A stretch of DNA of 64,000 nt from Natronorubrum thiooxidans (lineage in GTDB: Archaea; Halobacteriota; Halobacteria; Halobacteriales; Natrialbaceae). The position numbers were made by a program, and so were the translations under genes. Location of the stretch: assembly GCF_900156475.1 (NCBI RefSeq), contig NZ_FTNR01000001.1:248001-312000 (forward strand), in the 5' to 3' direction. Shown here in pieces: positions 17,360-25,832 of this stretch. Each line of letters starts with the position of its first letter. The first letter of the stretch is position 1. The notes under the pieces were generated by a model. It had not been told where the DNA came from, did not search any database, and was given only the letters and a program-made list of their open reading frames with translations.

Positions 17360-18016
17360 ATGAGCGTAATTGCAGAATTTCGGCTCTCATCTGCTGACTT
17401 CGAACTCGGACGGATTCTCCGTGTCGAGGGGATCACCTCTATCGAACTCGAGAGTCTCGTCCCGATCGGTGGAGCCACCGTGCCACTCTTCTGGATCCAT
17501 AACTCGACACGGAACTCGTTCGTCGAATCCGTCCAACGCCATCCGACTGTCAGCAATGCATCGGCGGTGGACGAATTCGACGACAGAACACTCTTTACGC
17601 TCGATTGGGACGCGAACCAGGATCACGTTTTCAATGGCATTAGCGAGCATAACGGACAGCTGTTGAGTGCCATCGGAACACCCGAGAAGTGGGATTTCGA
17701 ACTGCGATTTCCCGATCACGACGCCCTCAGCGAGTTCACGACACACTGTGAAGACGCGCAGATCTCGTTGGAGGTAACTCGTGTGTATAACCCGACGAAA
17801 CCGGACGCTGGCCCGTGGTATGGCTTGAGCGATCTCCAGCGTGAAGCGATTACGCTCGCCGTACAGAACGGGTACTACGATATTCCGAGAGGCTGTACAA
17901 CCAAAGAGCTCGCGGACGAACTCGGGATTTCCGATCAGGCCGTGACGGAACGACTCCGCCGTGCAATCGTGGCGCTCACCACGCATACACTACTTTCGCC
18001 AGATTCGGGAATGTAA
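17360..18016 (+). CDS. Bat-type HTH regulator (copy 2)
   Basis: A 218-residue paralogue of the 16439-17086 gene, co-linear from end to end: VIAEFRLSSADFELG at the start, a KWDFELRFPDHDALSEF strand-helix unit in the middle, and a C-terminal HTH_10 domain (LSDLQREAITLAVQNGYYDIPRG, then LADELGISDQAVTERLRR). The ATG at 17360 matches the start of its paralogue. It has no Shine-Dalgarno sequence; ATTTTGTG inside the inverted repeat (17318-17325) is the only TATA-like stretch near it. It is followed after 63 nt by a winged-helix gene on the same strand. Confidence 0.88.
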   Translation: MSVIAEFRLSSADFELGRILRVEGITSIELESLVPIGGATVPLFWIHNSTRNSFVESVQRHPTVSNASAVDEFDDRTLFTLDWDANQDHVFNGISEHNGQLLSAIGTPEKWDFELRFPDHDALSEFTTHCEDAQISLEVTRVYNPTKPDAGPWYGLSDLQREAITLAVQNGYYDIPRGCTTKELADELGISDQAVTERLRRAIVALTTHTLLSPDSGM

Positions 18017-18079
18017 CATACGCAGTTCCATTGTGAGCCATGCCAAAGGAACACGAGGCTAGCGAGGGACTAGGCGGGC

Positions 18080-18478
18080 ATGGATCATACGCCGAGAGCA
18101 GACCGGCCGGACGCCGAAGACGTTGCGACGACCACTACAACCGAGCGTGGGAAATCGACCGCTCCTGATGTGGTCCTCTCGATGGTCGCTCACGAACACC
18201 GCCGGGCTGTCCTTCGAATACTGAACCACACGGATACGGACGTGATGGCGGTTTCGACGCTTATCGAACGGGTTACCGAGCACGTACAAAGCGGAGACCA
18301 GTCGGCCGACGAACACCGACAACGCGTCCGCACCGCACTCCATCATATCCATCTCCCAAAACTGGATGCGTGCGGAATGATCGTCCACGATCCCGAAACG
18401 AATCAGGTCCGGAACGTCACCGGTGAACCGAGTCAGGAGCTGCTCACGACACTCGAGTCGTACACAGCACATGAGTGA
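18080..18478 (+). CDS. winged-helix-like haloarchaeal regulator
   Basis: A 132-residue protein of the halobacterial winged-helix-like group (DUF7344 type by appearance). A Thr-rich acidic N-terminus is followed by VVLSMVAHEHRRAVLRILNH, a helix set, RQRVRTALHHIHLPKLDACGMIVHDPE, and a short wing ending NQVRNVTG. Such proteins are commonly placed next to Bat or GAF-type regulators. It reads in the same direction as the second Bat-type gene and may be its downstream partner; a direct target is not evident. Confidence 0.8.
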   Translation: MDHTPRADRPDAEDVATTTTTERGKSTAPDVVLSMVAHEHRRAVLRILNHTDTDVMAVSTLIERVTEHVQSGDQSADEHRQRVRTALHHIHLPKLDACGMIVHDPETNQVRNVTGEPSQELLTTLESYTAHE

Positions 18479-18536
18479 CTCCGTCGCGGTCGGCTTGGTT
18501 GCCGGTTCGGACCCGTTTCGACGACTTATTCGGCGG

Positions 18537-18550
18537 TAACACGAGTGTTA
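18537..18550. promoter_or_regulatory. dyad upstream of the hydroquinone-reductase-type gene
   Basis: TAACAC-GA-GTGTTA is a dyad with perfect 6-bp arms, 38-51 nt before the ATG at 18588. The spacing matches the other upstream dyads in this window (2736, 42574). There is no clear TATA box; CATTTGTG near 18559-18566 is the best candidate. Confidence 0.45.
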
Positions 18551-18587
18551 GCGAGAGCATTTGTGTCAGCCAGCCCCTACGAGGGGT

Positions 18588-19595
18588 ATGAACATGCTCG
18601 TCGATGGTGAGTGGCGGACAGACGCGTACGAGACGGCCGGAGAGGACGGCTCGTTCGATCGGCAGGAGGCACCGTTCCGTGACTGGATTCGAGACGATCC
18701 AGACGCCGAGTACCAGCCCGAAGCCGGCCGGTACCACCTCTACGTCTCATACGCCTGCCCGTGGGCCCACCGCACGCTTGTGACGCGAGCACTGCTGGGC
18801 CTCGAGGACGCGATTTCCGTCTCGGTCGTCGACCCGTATCGCGGTGACGACGGCTGGCAGTTCACGCCCGAAAAGGACGGCTGTACGCGCGATCACGTTC
18901 GCGACGCCGACTTCCTCCGTGAACTGTACGTCGAGGCGGACCCGAACGCGACCTGTCGCGTGACGGTGCCGGTGCTGTGGGACACCGAGCGGGAGACGAT
19001 CGTCAACAACGAATCCAAAGAGATCATGCGGATGTTCGCCACGTCGTTCGGAGACCTCGCGACGCACGACGTGGATCTCTACCCGGAGGGGTATCGAGAA
19101 GAGATCGACCGAATCCTCGAGGCCATCTACGAACCGATCAACAACGGCGTCTACCGGGCCGGTTTTGCGACCGAGCAAGCGCCCTACGACGCGGCGATCG
19201 ACGACCTCTTCGGGGCGCTCGAGCACTGGGACGACGTGCTAGCGGATCAGCGCTATCTCGCGGGCGATCGACTGACCGAAGCTGATATCGCGATGTTCAC
19301 GACGCTCGTCAGGTTCGACAACGTCTATCACACGCACTTCATGTGTAACGTCCAGTACATCCGGGAGTACGACAACCTCTGGCCGTACCTCCGTGATCTG
19401 TATCAGACGCCGGGCGTCGCCGAGACGGTGACCATGGCCCACATCAAAGAACACTACTACACGACCCATCCCGAGGTAACTCCACACGGGATCATCGCTC
19501 GCGGCCCCGACCTCGCGTTCGACGCACCACACGATCGCGACGACCTGCCGGGCGAGCCGCCGTCGGCACTGGTCACGGCGAGCGCCGACGATTGA
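18588..19595 (+). CDS. glutathionyl-hydroquinone-reductase-type GST (ECM4/YqjG)
   Basis: A 335-residue omega-like GST of the S-glutathionyl-(hydro)quinone reductase family. The catalytic CPWA is at residues 57-60, followed by HRT, then a C-terminal all-helical domain (from about 165) with the NNGVYRAGFA segment that marks the family. It should remove a low-molecular thiol from quinone adducts. Haloarchaea lack glutathione and use gamma-glutamylcysteine, so the co-substrate is inferred to be that thiol. The start is at MNMLVDGEW; GAGGGG lies just before it, and the second ATG, six bases on, is also possible. Confidence 0.88.
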   Translation: MNMLVDGEWRTDAYETAGEDGSFDRQEAPFRDWIRDDPDAEYQPEAGRYHLYVSYACPWAHRTLVTRALLGLEDAISVSVVDPYRGDDGWQFTPEKDGCTRDHVRDADFLRELYVEADPNATCRVTVPVLWDTERETIVNNESKEIMRMFATSFGDLATHDVDLYPEGYREEIDRILEAIYEPINNGVYRAGFATEQAPYDAAIDDLFGALEHWDDVLADQRYLAGDRLTEADIAMFTTLVRFDNVYHTHFMCNVQYIREYDNLWPYLRDLYQTPGVAETVTMAHIKEHYYTTHPEVTPHGIIARGPDLAFDAPHDRDDLPGEPPSALVTASADD

Positions 19596-19608
19596 AAAAG
19601 CGAACCCG

Positions 19609-19821
19609 TTACGATCCGTTTGATGAGCGACCGCTGCGCCACGACTCGAAGCTGTGTTCGGGTTCGTCCGCGACGAATACCCGCCAGAGGACGTACGCCG
19701 GGATCGCCACTGGGAGCAACGGCAGCAGTACGATTACCAGAATCCCCGCCATAATATATCCGAACGCCGACATCTGGAAGTTCGGCCCGTAGCCCGTCGA
19801 GTCGGCTACTTTTGTAGACAT
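19609..19821 (-). CDS. small haloarchaeal membrane protein
   Basis: A 70-residue protein with one long hydrophobic stretch (about residues 20-48, FGYIMAGILVIVLLPLLPVAIPAYVLW), enough for one or two helices, and a polar Ser/Arg-rich tail. The N-terminus (STKVADSTGYGPNF) is short and cytoplasmic or external. I do not recognise a function. The longer reading upstream to 20103 is arginine-rich and overlaps the next gene, so the ATG at 19821 is used. It is convergent with the hydroquinone-reductase-type gene, 13 nt away. Confidence 0.75.
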   Translation of the reverse strand: MSTKVADSTGYGPNFQMSAFGYIMAGILVIVLLPLLPVAIPAYVLWRVFVADEPEHSFESWRSGRSSNGS

Positions 19822-19916
19822 ATGTCTCAGTACGAATCTAGCGGTAATCGACCTTACGGTTTTTCGACCGACAGTCATCCACCGTCCGGGATTCGAGACC
19901 CTATCTCGAGTATCGT

Positions 19917-20687
19917 CTACGCACCGTCGAGAACGGCGGCCGAGTCGTCCTGTGGCCGGTAGTTCAGTTCGAGCATTGTCTCCGACAGCGAGAGGAACCG
20001 CTCGGAGTTGTCGGAGATTCCGTGGGCAGTCGTGGGAGTCGAGTCGAGCGTCGTCGTCACGGCGGCGTCGATCACCCGCCGGCAATCCTCGGGACTGAGC
20101 CACATCGCGCGAGCGTATCGCTCGCCGGCGGCGTCGCGGTCGTTACACTCCGCTCTGAGTTCGTCGGGTGAGAGCAGCCAGCCGATTCGCAGATTGACAA
20201 CGTCCAGTCCGTGTCGGGTTGCGTAATAGTCGCCCATCGCCTCGCCGAAGACCTTGGTGACGCCGTAGTAGGTGTCCGGGTCCATCGGGTCGTCCGGGCG
20301 GACGATATCCGGCTTGCCGACCGTCGACTCCGGCCGGATCGGCGAGACGGTGTTTCCCATATTGACCGCGTGGTTCGAACTCGCGAAGACGACGCGCTCG
20401 AGGTCGTTCTCGACGGCGGCCGCGTAGGCGTTGTAGACGCCCTCGATATTCGGTCCGGAGACCGCATCCCACTCAGCGCGCGGATTCGGGTTGGCCGCGA
20501 GGTGGAGCAAGACGTCCTGTCCCTCGAGGGCGTCGACGAACGCCGTCCGGTCGGCGATCTCGATCGGTTCCGTCTCCAGATCCTCGGTGTCGCTGTGCGA
20601 AAAGAGTGTGAGAGTCTCGTCTGAGAGCGCCTCGATGGCCTTTCTGCCGACCTGTCCGGATGCGCCAGTGATGGCAATGTCAGTCAT
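19917..20687 (-). CDS. NAD-dependent epimerase/dehydratase-family protein (Azf-like)
   Basis: A 256-residue extended short-chain dehydrogenase. It has a Rossmann motif TGASGQVG (7-14), a catalytic YGVTK (Y141-K145) and an FASSNHAVNMG segment (101-111) shared by haloarchaeal glucose-6-phosphate dehydrogenase (Azf) and uronate dehydrogenases. An NAD-linked oxidation at C1 of a sugar phosphate or uronate is therefore likely. The choice between the two cannot be made from sequence alone. GAAATAGG (TATA on the minus strand, near 20711-20718) lies 28 nt before the ATG. Confidence 0.85.
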   Translation of the reverse strand: MTDIAITGASGQVGRKAIEALSDETLTLFSHSDTEDLETEPIEIADRTAFVDALEGQDVLLHLAANPNPRAEWDAVSGPNIEGVYNAYAAAVENDLERVVFASSNHAVNMGNTVSPIRPESTVGKPDIVRPDDPMDPDTYYGVTKVFGEAMGDYYATRHGLDVVNLRIGWLLSPDELRAECNDRDAAGERYARAMWLSPEDCRRVIDAAVTTTLDSTPTTAHGISDNSERFLSLSETMLELNYRPQDDSAAVLDGA

Positions 20688-20710
20688 AGTCGGTCGACAT
20701 CGAGCGGGCG

Positions 20711-20718
20711 GAAATAGG
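20711..20718 (-). promoter_or_regulatory. TATA box of the Azf-like gene
   Basis: CCTATTTC on the minus strand, centred about 28 nt before the ATG at 20687. Confidence 0.5.
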
Positions 20719-20972
20719 TCTGGCCAGCGCGTTCCGGTTCGTTAGTGGGTACAGCGTAGAAACGCCGGTCTCGACGGCGTCGATAACCAACCATCCAGCG
20801 GTGGAACCGGTGACCGATACAATCGCGTCCTCGATCGAACCCACCGGGCGACGGTTCGACGACGGGTTTGCCGACGTTTCCCAGACCTTGCATCGCCACG
20901 ATGGCCTCGCGAGGCTCCTCGAGTTGAACGACTCCCTCGATGCAGCCATCGAACCGTGCTGTGGCAGGAACG

Positions 20973-20979
20973 TTTTTAG
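20973..20979 (+). promoter_or_regulatory. TATA box of the SDR gene
   Basis: TTTTTAG centred 27 nt before the ATG at 21003, the leaderless spacing. Confidence 0.65.
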
Positions 20980-21002
20980 TGATCTTTTTCGACGGCTTAC
21001 GT

Positions 21003-21770
21003 ATGCGTGACGATACCACAGCGTTCGTGACGGGCGCGAGTCAGGGACTCGGCCGCGAAATCGCCATCACGTTCGCCGAGGCGGGTGCAAACATCGCTCT
21101 CGCAGCGCGAAGCGACGGGATCAACGAAACCGCGGAGCTGATCGACGCACCGGAGCGAACGCTCGCGGTCGAAACCGACGTTACCGATTCCGAGTCGGTC
21201 GCCGACGCGATTGACGCCACCGTCGACGCGTTCGGCGGCCTGGACTGTCTCGTGAACAACGCCGGCATCGCCGGGCCGACCGCCCCTGTCGAACGAACGA
21301 CCGACGACGAGTGGCTCGAGACGCTCGACGTGAACGTCGTCGGGATGGTGCGAACGGTCCGCGAGGCGGCCCAACACCTCCGGGAGTCGGCCACCGGCAG
21401 CATCATCAACATCTCCTCGATCGGCGGCAAGCGTCCGTATCCGAACCGGACACCCTACGCCGCCTCGAAGATGGGCGTGATCGGGTTGACTCGCGCGTTG
21501 GCGTTCGAGTTCGGCGACGACGTCACGGTAAACGCGATCTGTCCGGGGCCAGTCGAGGGCGAGCGCATCAGGGCCGTCTTCAAGCGACAGGCCAACGAGC
21601 GCGGCATCGACGCCGAAGACGTCAAAGACGAACTCCTCGAGAGCTTCGCTATGAACGAGTTAGTTCCGCCCGAGGAAGTGGCTGAAACGGCACGACAGCT
21701 TGCGGGGCCGGGCTCTCGTCACATCACCGGCCAGGACATCAACGTCTCGTCGGGCGGAGCCTGGTACTGA
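21003..21770 (+). CDS. SDR-family oxidoreductase (FabG-like)
   Basis: A 255-residue classical short-chain dehydrogenase: TGASQGLG (10-17) for NAD(P) binding, NNAG (86-89), and the catalytic Ser139, Tyr152 and Lys156 (SS...YAASK). The C-terminal half has the PGPVEGERI loop and ends in DINVSSGGAWY. The residue after the second strand (AARSD) leans toward NADP use. A broad range of alcohols or ketones is possible, so no substrate is proposed. The leaderless TATA box upstream fixes the start at 21003, not the in-frame opening at 20940. Confidence 0.88.
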   Translation: MRDDTTAFVTGASQGLGREIAITFAEAGANIALAARSDGINETAELIDAPERTLAVETDVTDSESVADAIDATVDAFGGLDCLVNNAGIAGPTAPVERTTDDEWLETLDVNVVGMVRTVREAAQHLRESATGSIINISSIGGKRPYPNRTPYAASKMGVIGLTRALAFEFGDDVTVNAICPGPVEGERIRAVFKRQANERGIDAEDVKDELLESFAMNELVPPEEVAETARQLAGPGSRHITGQDINVSSGGAWY

Positions 21771-22004
21771 CACGATCCACCGCTCGGTCGCATCCGTCTT
21801 CGCCAGTGATACTGCCGGACAAAACGATTCATGCACCGCTCGCACGCGAACGGTCGTCGCCGGCGGCGATGAGCCGTGAGACGCGATCGGGCGGTTACTG
21901 ACTGTCGTCTGGCAGTCTGGACAGGCCGGCACAGCCCTTTTCGCTCGAGCGCCCGCGAGTGGGCTCCCCGGGACGAAGCCGACAGCTGAGCGCCGACCGA
22001 ACCG
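21771..22004. other. convergent gap without a recognised gene
   Basis: 234 nt between two converging genes. No plausible coding frame, promoter or repeat is seen; it presumably holds the transcript ends. Confidence 0.5.
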
Positions 22005-23237
22005 TCAGTCGACGAACTGATCGAGCGTCGTATCCAGCCCGTCTCGAACCTCGCTGACCAGCGCGCCGTCGATGTCGAGGCCCAGGACGTCGACTGCAGC
22101 CCGGCCGACCCGATCCCGCTCCGGTGCTGGCGAGTAGACGCCGAACCGCCACTGTGAGTACTGAGCCGCTCGAAGCGCCTCGACGAGCGGCGACTGCTGG
22201 CCAAGCTGGCGAACGTCGCCGTTGACCATCACCCGCGTCGTGGACTCTTTCATCGAAGGCCGGCCCGGCACGTCGAGGATCACACTGTCGGGCTCGACAC
22301 CCGCGTCGGCTGCGATCTCGCGTTCGAACGCCCGGATCGACTCGTGGTCAGCCTCGATGATCCCGCCGGGGACGTCGTCGATTTCGGCCCATACCGCCCG
22401 CTTGAACAGGTCGCGCTGATCCAGTCGCCGCGAGAACTCGCCCGTCGACGGACACGATCGCAGGGCGGCGATCAGATCGTGATCGTCCATCCGCTGGAGT
22501 CGGTCGGCATCGACCTCGTTGTGTGGCGACTCGAGCAATCGCTCGGCCGCCCGGCGAAGCATCGCCTTGCTGATCCGAGCGACGCTGTGGCTGTAGACGG
22601 TCGGGTTCATCAACGCCCGGGCGACCAGCAGGCTCTCTGCGGTCTGGACGTTCCCCTCATCGAGGACGAGTTCGCCGTTGACGAAGGTCAACTCACGAAT
22701 CAGCCGGCCGTGGTCGATCGTGCCGTAGGGAACGCCCGTGTGGTGGGCGTCCCGAACGAGGTAATCCATCCGATCGACGTCGAGTTCGCCCGAGACGAGC
22801 TGTCCGAATCGGCCCTCTCCTGCTACGAGATCCGCGACCGCCGCCGGCTCGAGGTCGTGCGCTCGCAGGACCTCGCCGACGTCGCCCTCGGTCAACAGGG
22901 CGTGGACGTCGTCGTGGTAGCGCCCCGTTCGGCGGTGGGTCAGCGACTCGAGGTTGTGGCTGAACGGGCCGTGGCCGACGTCGTGGAGGAGTGCCGCCGC
23001 GTGGACGCAGTCGGCCTGTCTCCCGTCGATACCGAGATACTCGAGCGCCTCACAGGCGAGATGATAGACACCCAGACTGTGCTCGAATCGGGTGTGGTTG
23101 GCTGATGGGTAGACCATCGAGACAGTGCCGAGCTGACGGATACGGCGAAGCCGTTGTATCTCGGGCGTATCGAGGAGGTCGCGGGCCACACCGTCGATCC
23201 GGATGTGGTCGTGGACGCTGTCCTTGATCGTCGTCAT
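22005..23237 (-). CDS. HD-domain phosphohydrolase (COG1078 / SAMHD1-like)
   Basis: A 410-residue HD-superfamily hydrolase with the COG1078 architecture. The metal site residues H54, H85-D86 (LLHDVGHGPFSH) and a later DRMDYLVRD motif are present. Related enzymes hydrolyse deoxynucleoside triphosphates to deoxynucleosides plus triphosphate; this family is otherwise uncharacterised in haloarchaea. The C-terminal ~150 residues hold a mixed alpha/beta region with IILDVPGRPSM-type strands. GTTTTTCC on the minus strand (about 23262-23269) lies near -28 and may be the TATA box. Confidence 0.88.
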   Translation of the reverse strand: MTTIKDSVHDHIRIDGVARDLLDTPEIQRLRRIRQLGTVSMVYPSANHTRFEHSLGVYHLACEALEYLGIDGRQADCVHAAALLHDVGHGPFSHNLESLTHRRTGRYHDDVHALLTEGDVGEVLRAHDLEPAAVADLVAGEGRFGQLVSGELDVDRMDYLVRDAHHTGVPYGTIDHGRLIRELTFVNGELVLDEGNVQTAESLLVARALMNPTVYSHSVARISKAMLRRAAERLLESPHNEVDADRLQRMDDHDLIAALRSCPSTGEFSRRLDQRDLFKRAVWAEIDDVPGGIIEADHESIRAFEREIAADAGVEPDSVILDVPGRPSMKESTTRVMVNGDVRQLGQQSPLVEALRAAQYSQWRFGVYSPAPERDRVGRAAVDVLGLDIDGALVSEVRDGLDTTLDQFVD

Positions 23238-23314
23238 ACCACTCGGTTCGGCGCTCTCACGGAAAAACTGTCGTCCGATATAGATCGTGGGACAGTCGAT
23301 GCGGGGCGCTCGAC

Positions 23315-23324
23315 GATATAAAAA
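23315..23324 (+). promoter_or_regulatory. A/T-rich box upstream of the small 23383 gene
   Basis: GATATAAAAA at 23315-23324 is a good TATA match about 60 nt before the ATG at 23383, which would give a leader of about 35 nt. Confidence 0.45.
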
Positions 23325-23382
23325 CGCCCATCAGCTGACGAGTGGTCGCTTACCCCCATCGCGGTCTTTCCCCAGACCGACG

Positions 23383-23631
23383 ATGACCGAACTCACGATT
23401 CCGCCGGACGCCAACGAACAACAGACTGCGGAACTGCTCCGCGAACACGTGTCGACGGGCGACACCGTCGAAATCTGGGACCGAAAACGGGCCAGCGGCG
23501 ACGATCCGAAACATACCGGGACGGTGACCGATCTCGGGCCGGGCTATCTCGAACTCGACGGTCAGTCACCCACCGACAGCAGCGTTCGCTACGACGAGAT
23601 TGGGTCGGTAATTCGAGTCGAATCCTCGTGA
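23383..23631 (+). CDS. small SH3-barrel-like haloarchaeal protein
   Basis: An 82-residue protein. After a short helix (EQQTAELLREHV) come strands with the pattern of a small SH3/Sm-like barrel: GDTVEIWDRKR, GTVTDLGPGYLELDG, SVRYDEIGSVIRVE. It resembles small ribosome- or RNA-associated barrels, but no assigned family is recognised. It is transcribed away from the HD gene and is followed by an A/T-rich intergenic region. Confidence 0.7.
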   Translation: MTELTIPPDANEQQTAELLREHVSTGDTVEIWDRKRASGDDPKHTGTVTDLGPGYLELDGQSPTDSSVRYDEIGSVIRVESS

Positions 23632-23952
23632 TGGGGAACAATAGACAGGGATGTCGAATACCCGATGAATTTTAATAATTCTATACTACTAAATAACAAC
23701 TATTATTATATGCGCTTCTCAGAATAGTTGGTATGGGCTGTATCAGTAACGTCGTCTATCGAACACTGGAGGAGACGTCGATCCGTCGGCGCGGACGGAA
23801 TCCGAAGTTTTACAATCTCGTTTTCACTACTGAAACCTGATTTGGATGAGTGCTTCGCTCGATGGCAGCCGTCTCCGAATCGACAGGGGTCGGTTCAAGA
23901 CGACTCGAGACGACCGCGTGTACTGGAGTGGTCGTCACCTGCACGACTCGAG
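23632..23952. other. A/T-rich intergenic region before the peptide ABC operon
   Basis: 321 nt without a secure gene. The part at about 23665-23712 is far richer in A/T than its surroundings (ATTTTAATAATTC, then ATAACAACTATTATTATATG) and probably contains the promoter. A short frame at 23733-23840 encodes 35 residues that read like the wing of a winged-helix protein (YRTLEETSIRRRGRNPKFY), perhaps a remnant. Confidence 0.5.
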
Positions 23953-24900
23953 ATGAGACGGTCGCTTCTTTCCCGGCTCGGGTCGCTGACGGTCGTGATG
24001 GCCGGCGTCTCGCTGCTCACCTACGGGTTCGTCTTTCTCACGCCCGGCGATCCAGCATATACGATCCTCCGGGAACAACGACAGAGTCCGCCCTCGGAGC
24101 GTCAAGTCGAAGCGTTTCGCGCCGAACACGGCCTTGACGAGCCGTTCTTCGTTCAGTATCTTTCGTGGCTCACCGACGCCGTACGGGGTGACCTCGGCAC
24201 CTCCTACTACCGGTCGGAACCCGTGACGTCGCTGTTGATCGAGCACATCCCGAACACACTCGAGCTCGCGCTGGCGGCGATGGCCGTCTCGCTATTGCTG
24301 GCCGTTCCGACGGGCGTCGTCAGTGCCGTCCACCGGGACACGTGGCTCGACCGGACCAGCCAGTTCGTCGCGTTGCTCGGCGTTTCGATGCCGAATTTCT
24401 GGCTCGGCTACCTGTTGATTCTGATCTGTTCGCTCTGGCTCGGGCTGACTCCCGTCTCAGGGTCGGGGACGCTCGGCCACCTCGTGCTTCCCGCCATCAC
24501 GCTCGGGACCGGGATGGCCGCGATCGTGACGCGGCTCGTTCGAACGTCGATGCTCGAGGTCCTCGAGGCCGAGTACATCGATACGGCACGCTCGAAAGGC
24601 GTTCGCGAACGGCTCGTCGTGTACAAACACGCGCTTCGGAACGCGTTGATCCCGGTCGTGACGATCGTCGGCCTCCAGTTCGGATTCGTGCTCAACGGCG
24701 CGGTCATCGTCGAGGTCGTCTTCCAGCGGCCGGGGCTCGGCACGCTGCTCGTCGATGCGATCTTCGCCCGCGACTACCCGATCGTTCAGGGCGTCGTGCT
24801 GGTGACTGCATTCGCGTTCGTTCTCACGAACCAGCTCGTCGATCTCGCGTACGTCGCGCTCGACCCTCGTATCGACCGACGTGGAGGTGAGCAGCCGTGA
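23953..24900 (+). CDS. peptide/nickel-type ABC permease (DppB-like)
   Basis: A 315-residue inner permease of the DppB/OppB type. It has an N-terminal helix (SLTVVMAGVSLLTYGFVFL), the family loop LTPGDPAYTILREQ, GLDEPFFVQYLSWL, five further helices and the EAA motif region AEYIDTARSKGVRERLVVYKHALRNA, which docks on the ATPase. The ATG at 23953 begins directly at the first helix; the longer frame upstream is not conserved-looking. Its TGA overlaps the GTG of the next gene (GTGA). It is the first gene of a four-gene operon. Confidence 0.9.
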   Translation: MRRSLLSRLGSLTVVMAGVSLLTYGFVFLTPGDPAYTILREQRQSPPSERQVEAFRAEHGLDEPFFVQYLSWLTDAVRGDLGTSYYRSEPVTSLLIEHIPNTLELALAAMAVSLLLAVPTGVVSAVHRDTWLDRTSQFVALLGVSMPNFWLGYLLILICSLWLGLTPVSGSGTLGHLVLPAITLGTGMAAIVTRLVRTSMLEVLEAEYIDTARSKGVRERLVVYKHALRNALIPVVTIVGLQFGFVLNGAVIVEVVFQRPGLGTLLVDAIFARDYPIVQGVVLVTAFAFVLTNQLVDLAYVALDPRIDRRGGEQP

Positions 24901-25832
24901 GTGATCGGCACCGGAACGCAGATTCCGTGTGGCCACGACTCCACCCGAGTTCGCTCCTCGAACGAGGGCGCACACTCGTCGACTCACAGCGAGGGCGGGC
25001 GATCCGGCGGAATCCACACCTCCGGCTCGGCGGCGGGATCGTCTGTCTGCTGGCGATCGTCTCGATCGTCGGCCCCGTCATTACCCCCTACGATCCGTCC
25101 GCGCAGGCTCTCGAGGCCCGGCTGCAGGGGCCATCAGTCGCCCACCCCCTTGGAACCGACGCGCTCGGCCGCGACGTCGCGACGCGGCTCGTCTACGGAG
25201 CCCGGATCTCGCTTGCTCTGGCGCTCGTGGCGACGACGGTTCGGCTCGTGATCGGGACGACGATCGGGCTGATTGCGGGCTACGGTGGTGGGGTCGTCGA
25301 CGCGATCGTGATGCGAGTCGTCGATATCCAGCTTGCGTTTCCGGGACTCGTGCTTGCACTCGTCATCGCCGGCGTGCTCGGCCCGAGCCTGACAAACGTC
25401 ATCATCGCGCTCTCGGTCGTTGGGTGGGCCACCTACGCGCGGGTCGTCCGCGGGAGCGTGCTCTCCGTAAAAGACCGCGCCTACGTCGAGTCGGCCCGAC
25501 TCTACGGGACGCCACGACGACGGATCGCACGACGCCACCTGCTGCCGACGATCCTCAACCCGGTGCTCGTGCTCGCGACGCTCAATCTCGGCACCGTCGT
25601 GCTCGCGGCTGCAGGGCTCTCATTTCTCGGATTGGGCGCACAGCCACCGACGGCCGAGTGGGGAACGATGATCGCTGACGGCCGAACCTACCTCCGGTCG
25701 GCACCGTGGCTCATCACTGTCCCTGGCGTCGCGATCGCGGTGACCGTCATCGCGTTCAACCTGCTCGGCGACGGCCTGCGGGACGTCCTCGACCCAGACC
25801 ATCTCGAGGACCGTGAACGGAGGCGAACCTAA
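24897..25832 (+). CDS. peptide/nickel-type ABC permease (DppC-like)
   Basis: A 311-residue DppC/OppC-type permease. A ~45-residue hydrophilic N-terminus precedes the first helix (GGGIVCLLAIVSIVGPVITPY), then comes the family segment HPLGTDALGRDVATRLVYGARISL, five more helices and the EAA loop (RDRAYVES-like: KDRAYVESARLYGTPRRRIARRHLL). The GTG start overlaps the previous stop by 4 nt, so the two permeases are translationally coupled and probably form the heterodimeric channel. Confidence 0.9.
   Translation: MSDRHRNADSVWPRLHPSSLLERGRTLVDSQRGRAIRRNPHLRLGGGIVCLLAIVSIVGPVITPYDPSAQALEARLQGPSVAHPLGTDALGRDVATRLVYGARISLALALVATTVRLVIGTTIGLIAGYGGGVVDAIVMRVVDIQLAFPGLVLALVIAGVLGPSLTNVIIALSVVGWATYARVVRGSVLSVKDRAYVESARLYGTPRRRIARRHLLPTILNPVLVLATLNLGTVVLAAAGLSFLGLGAQPPTAEWGTMIADGRTYLRSAPWLITVPGVAIAVTVIAFNLLGDGLRDVLDPDHLEDRERRRT

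Noticed and set aside
19822-20103. Longer version of the small membrane protein starting at 20103
   Set aside because: It would overlap the Azf-like gene by nearly 190 nt in another frame with arginine-rich sequence; the ATG at 19821 gives a clean membrane protein.
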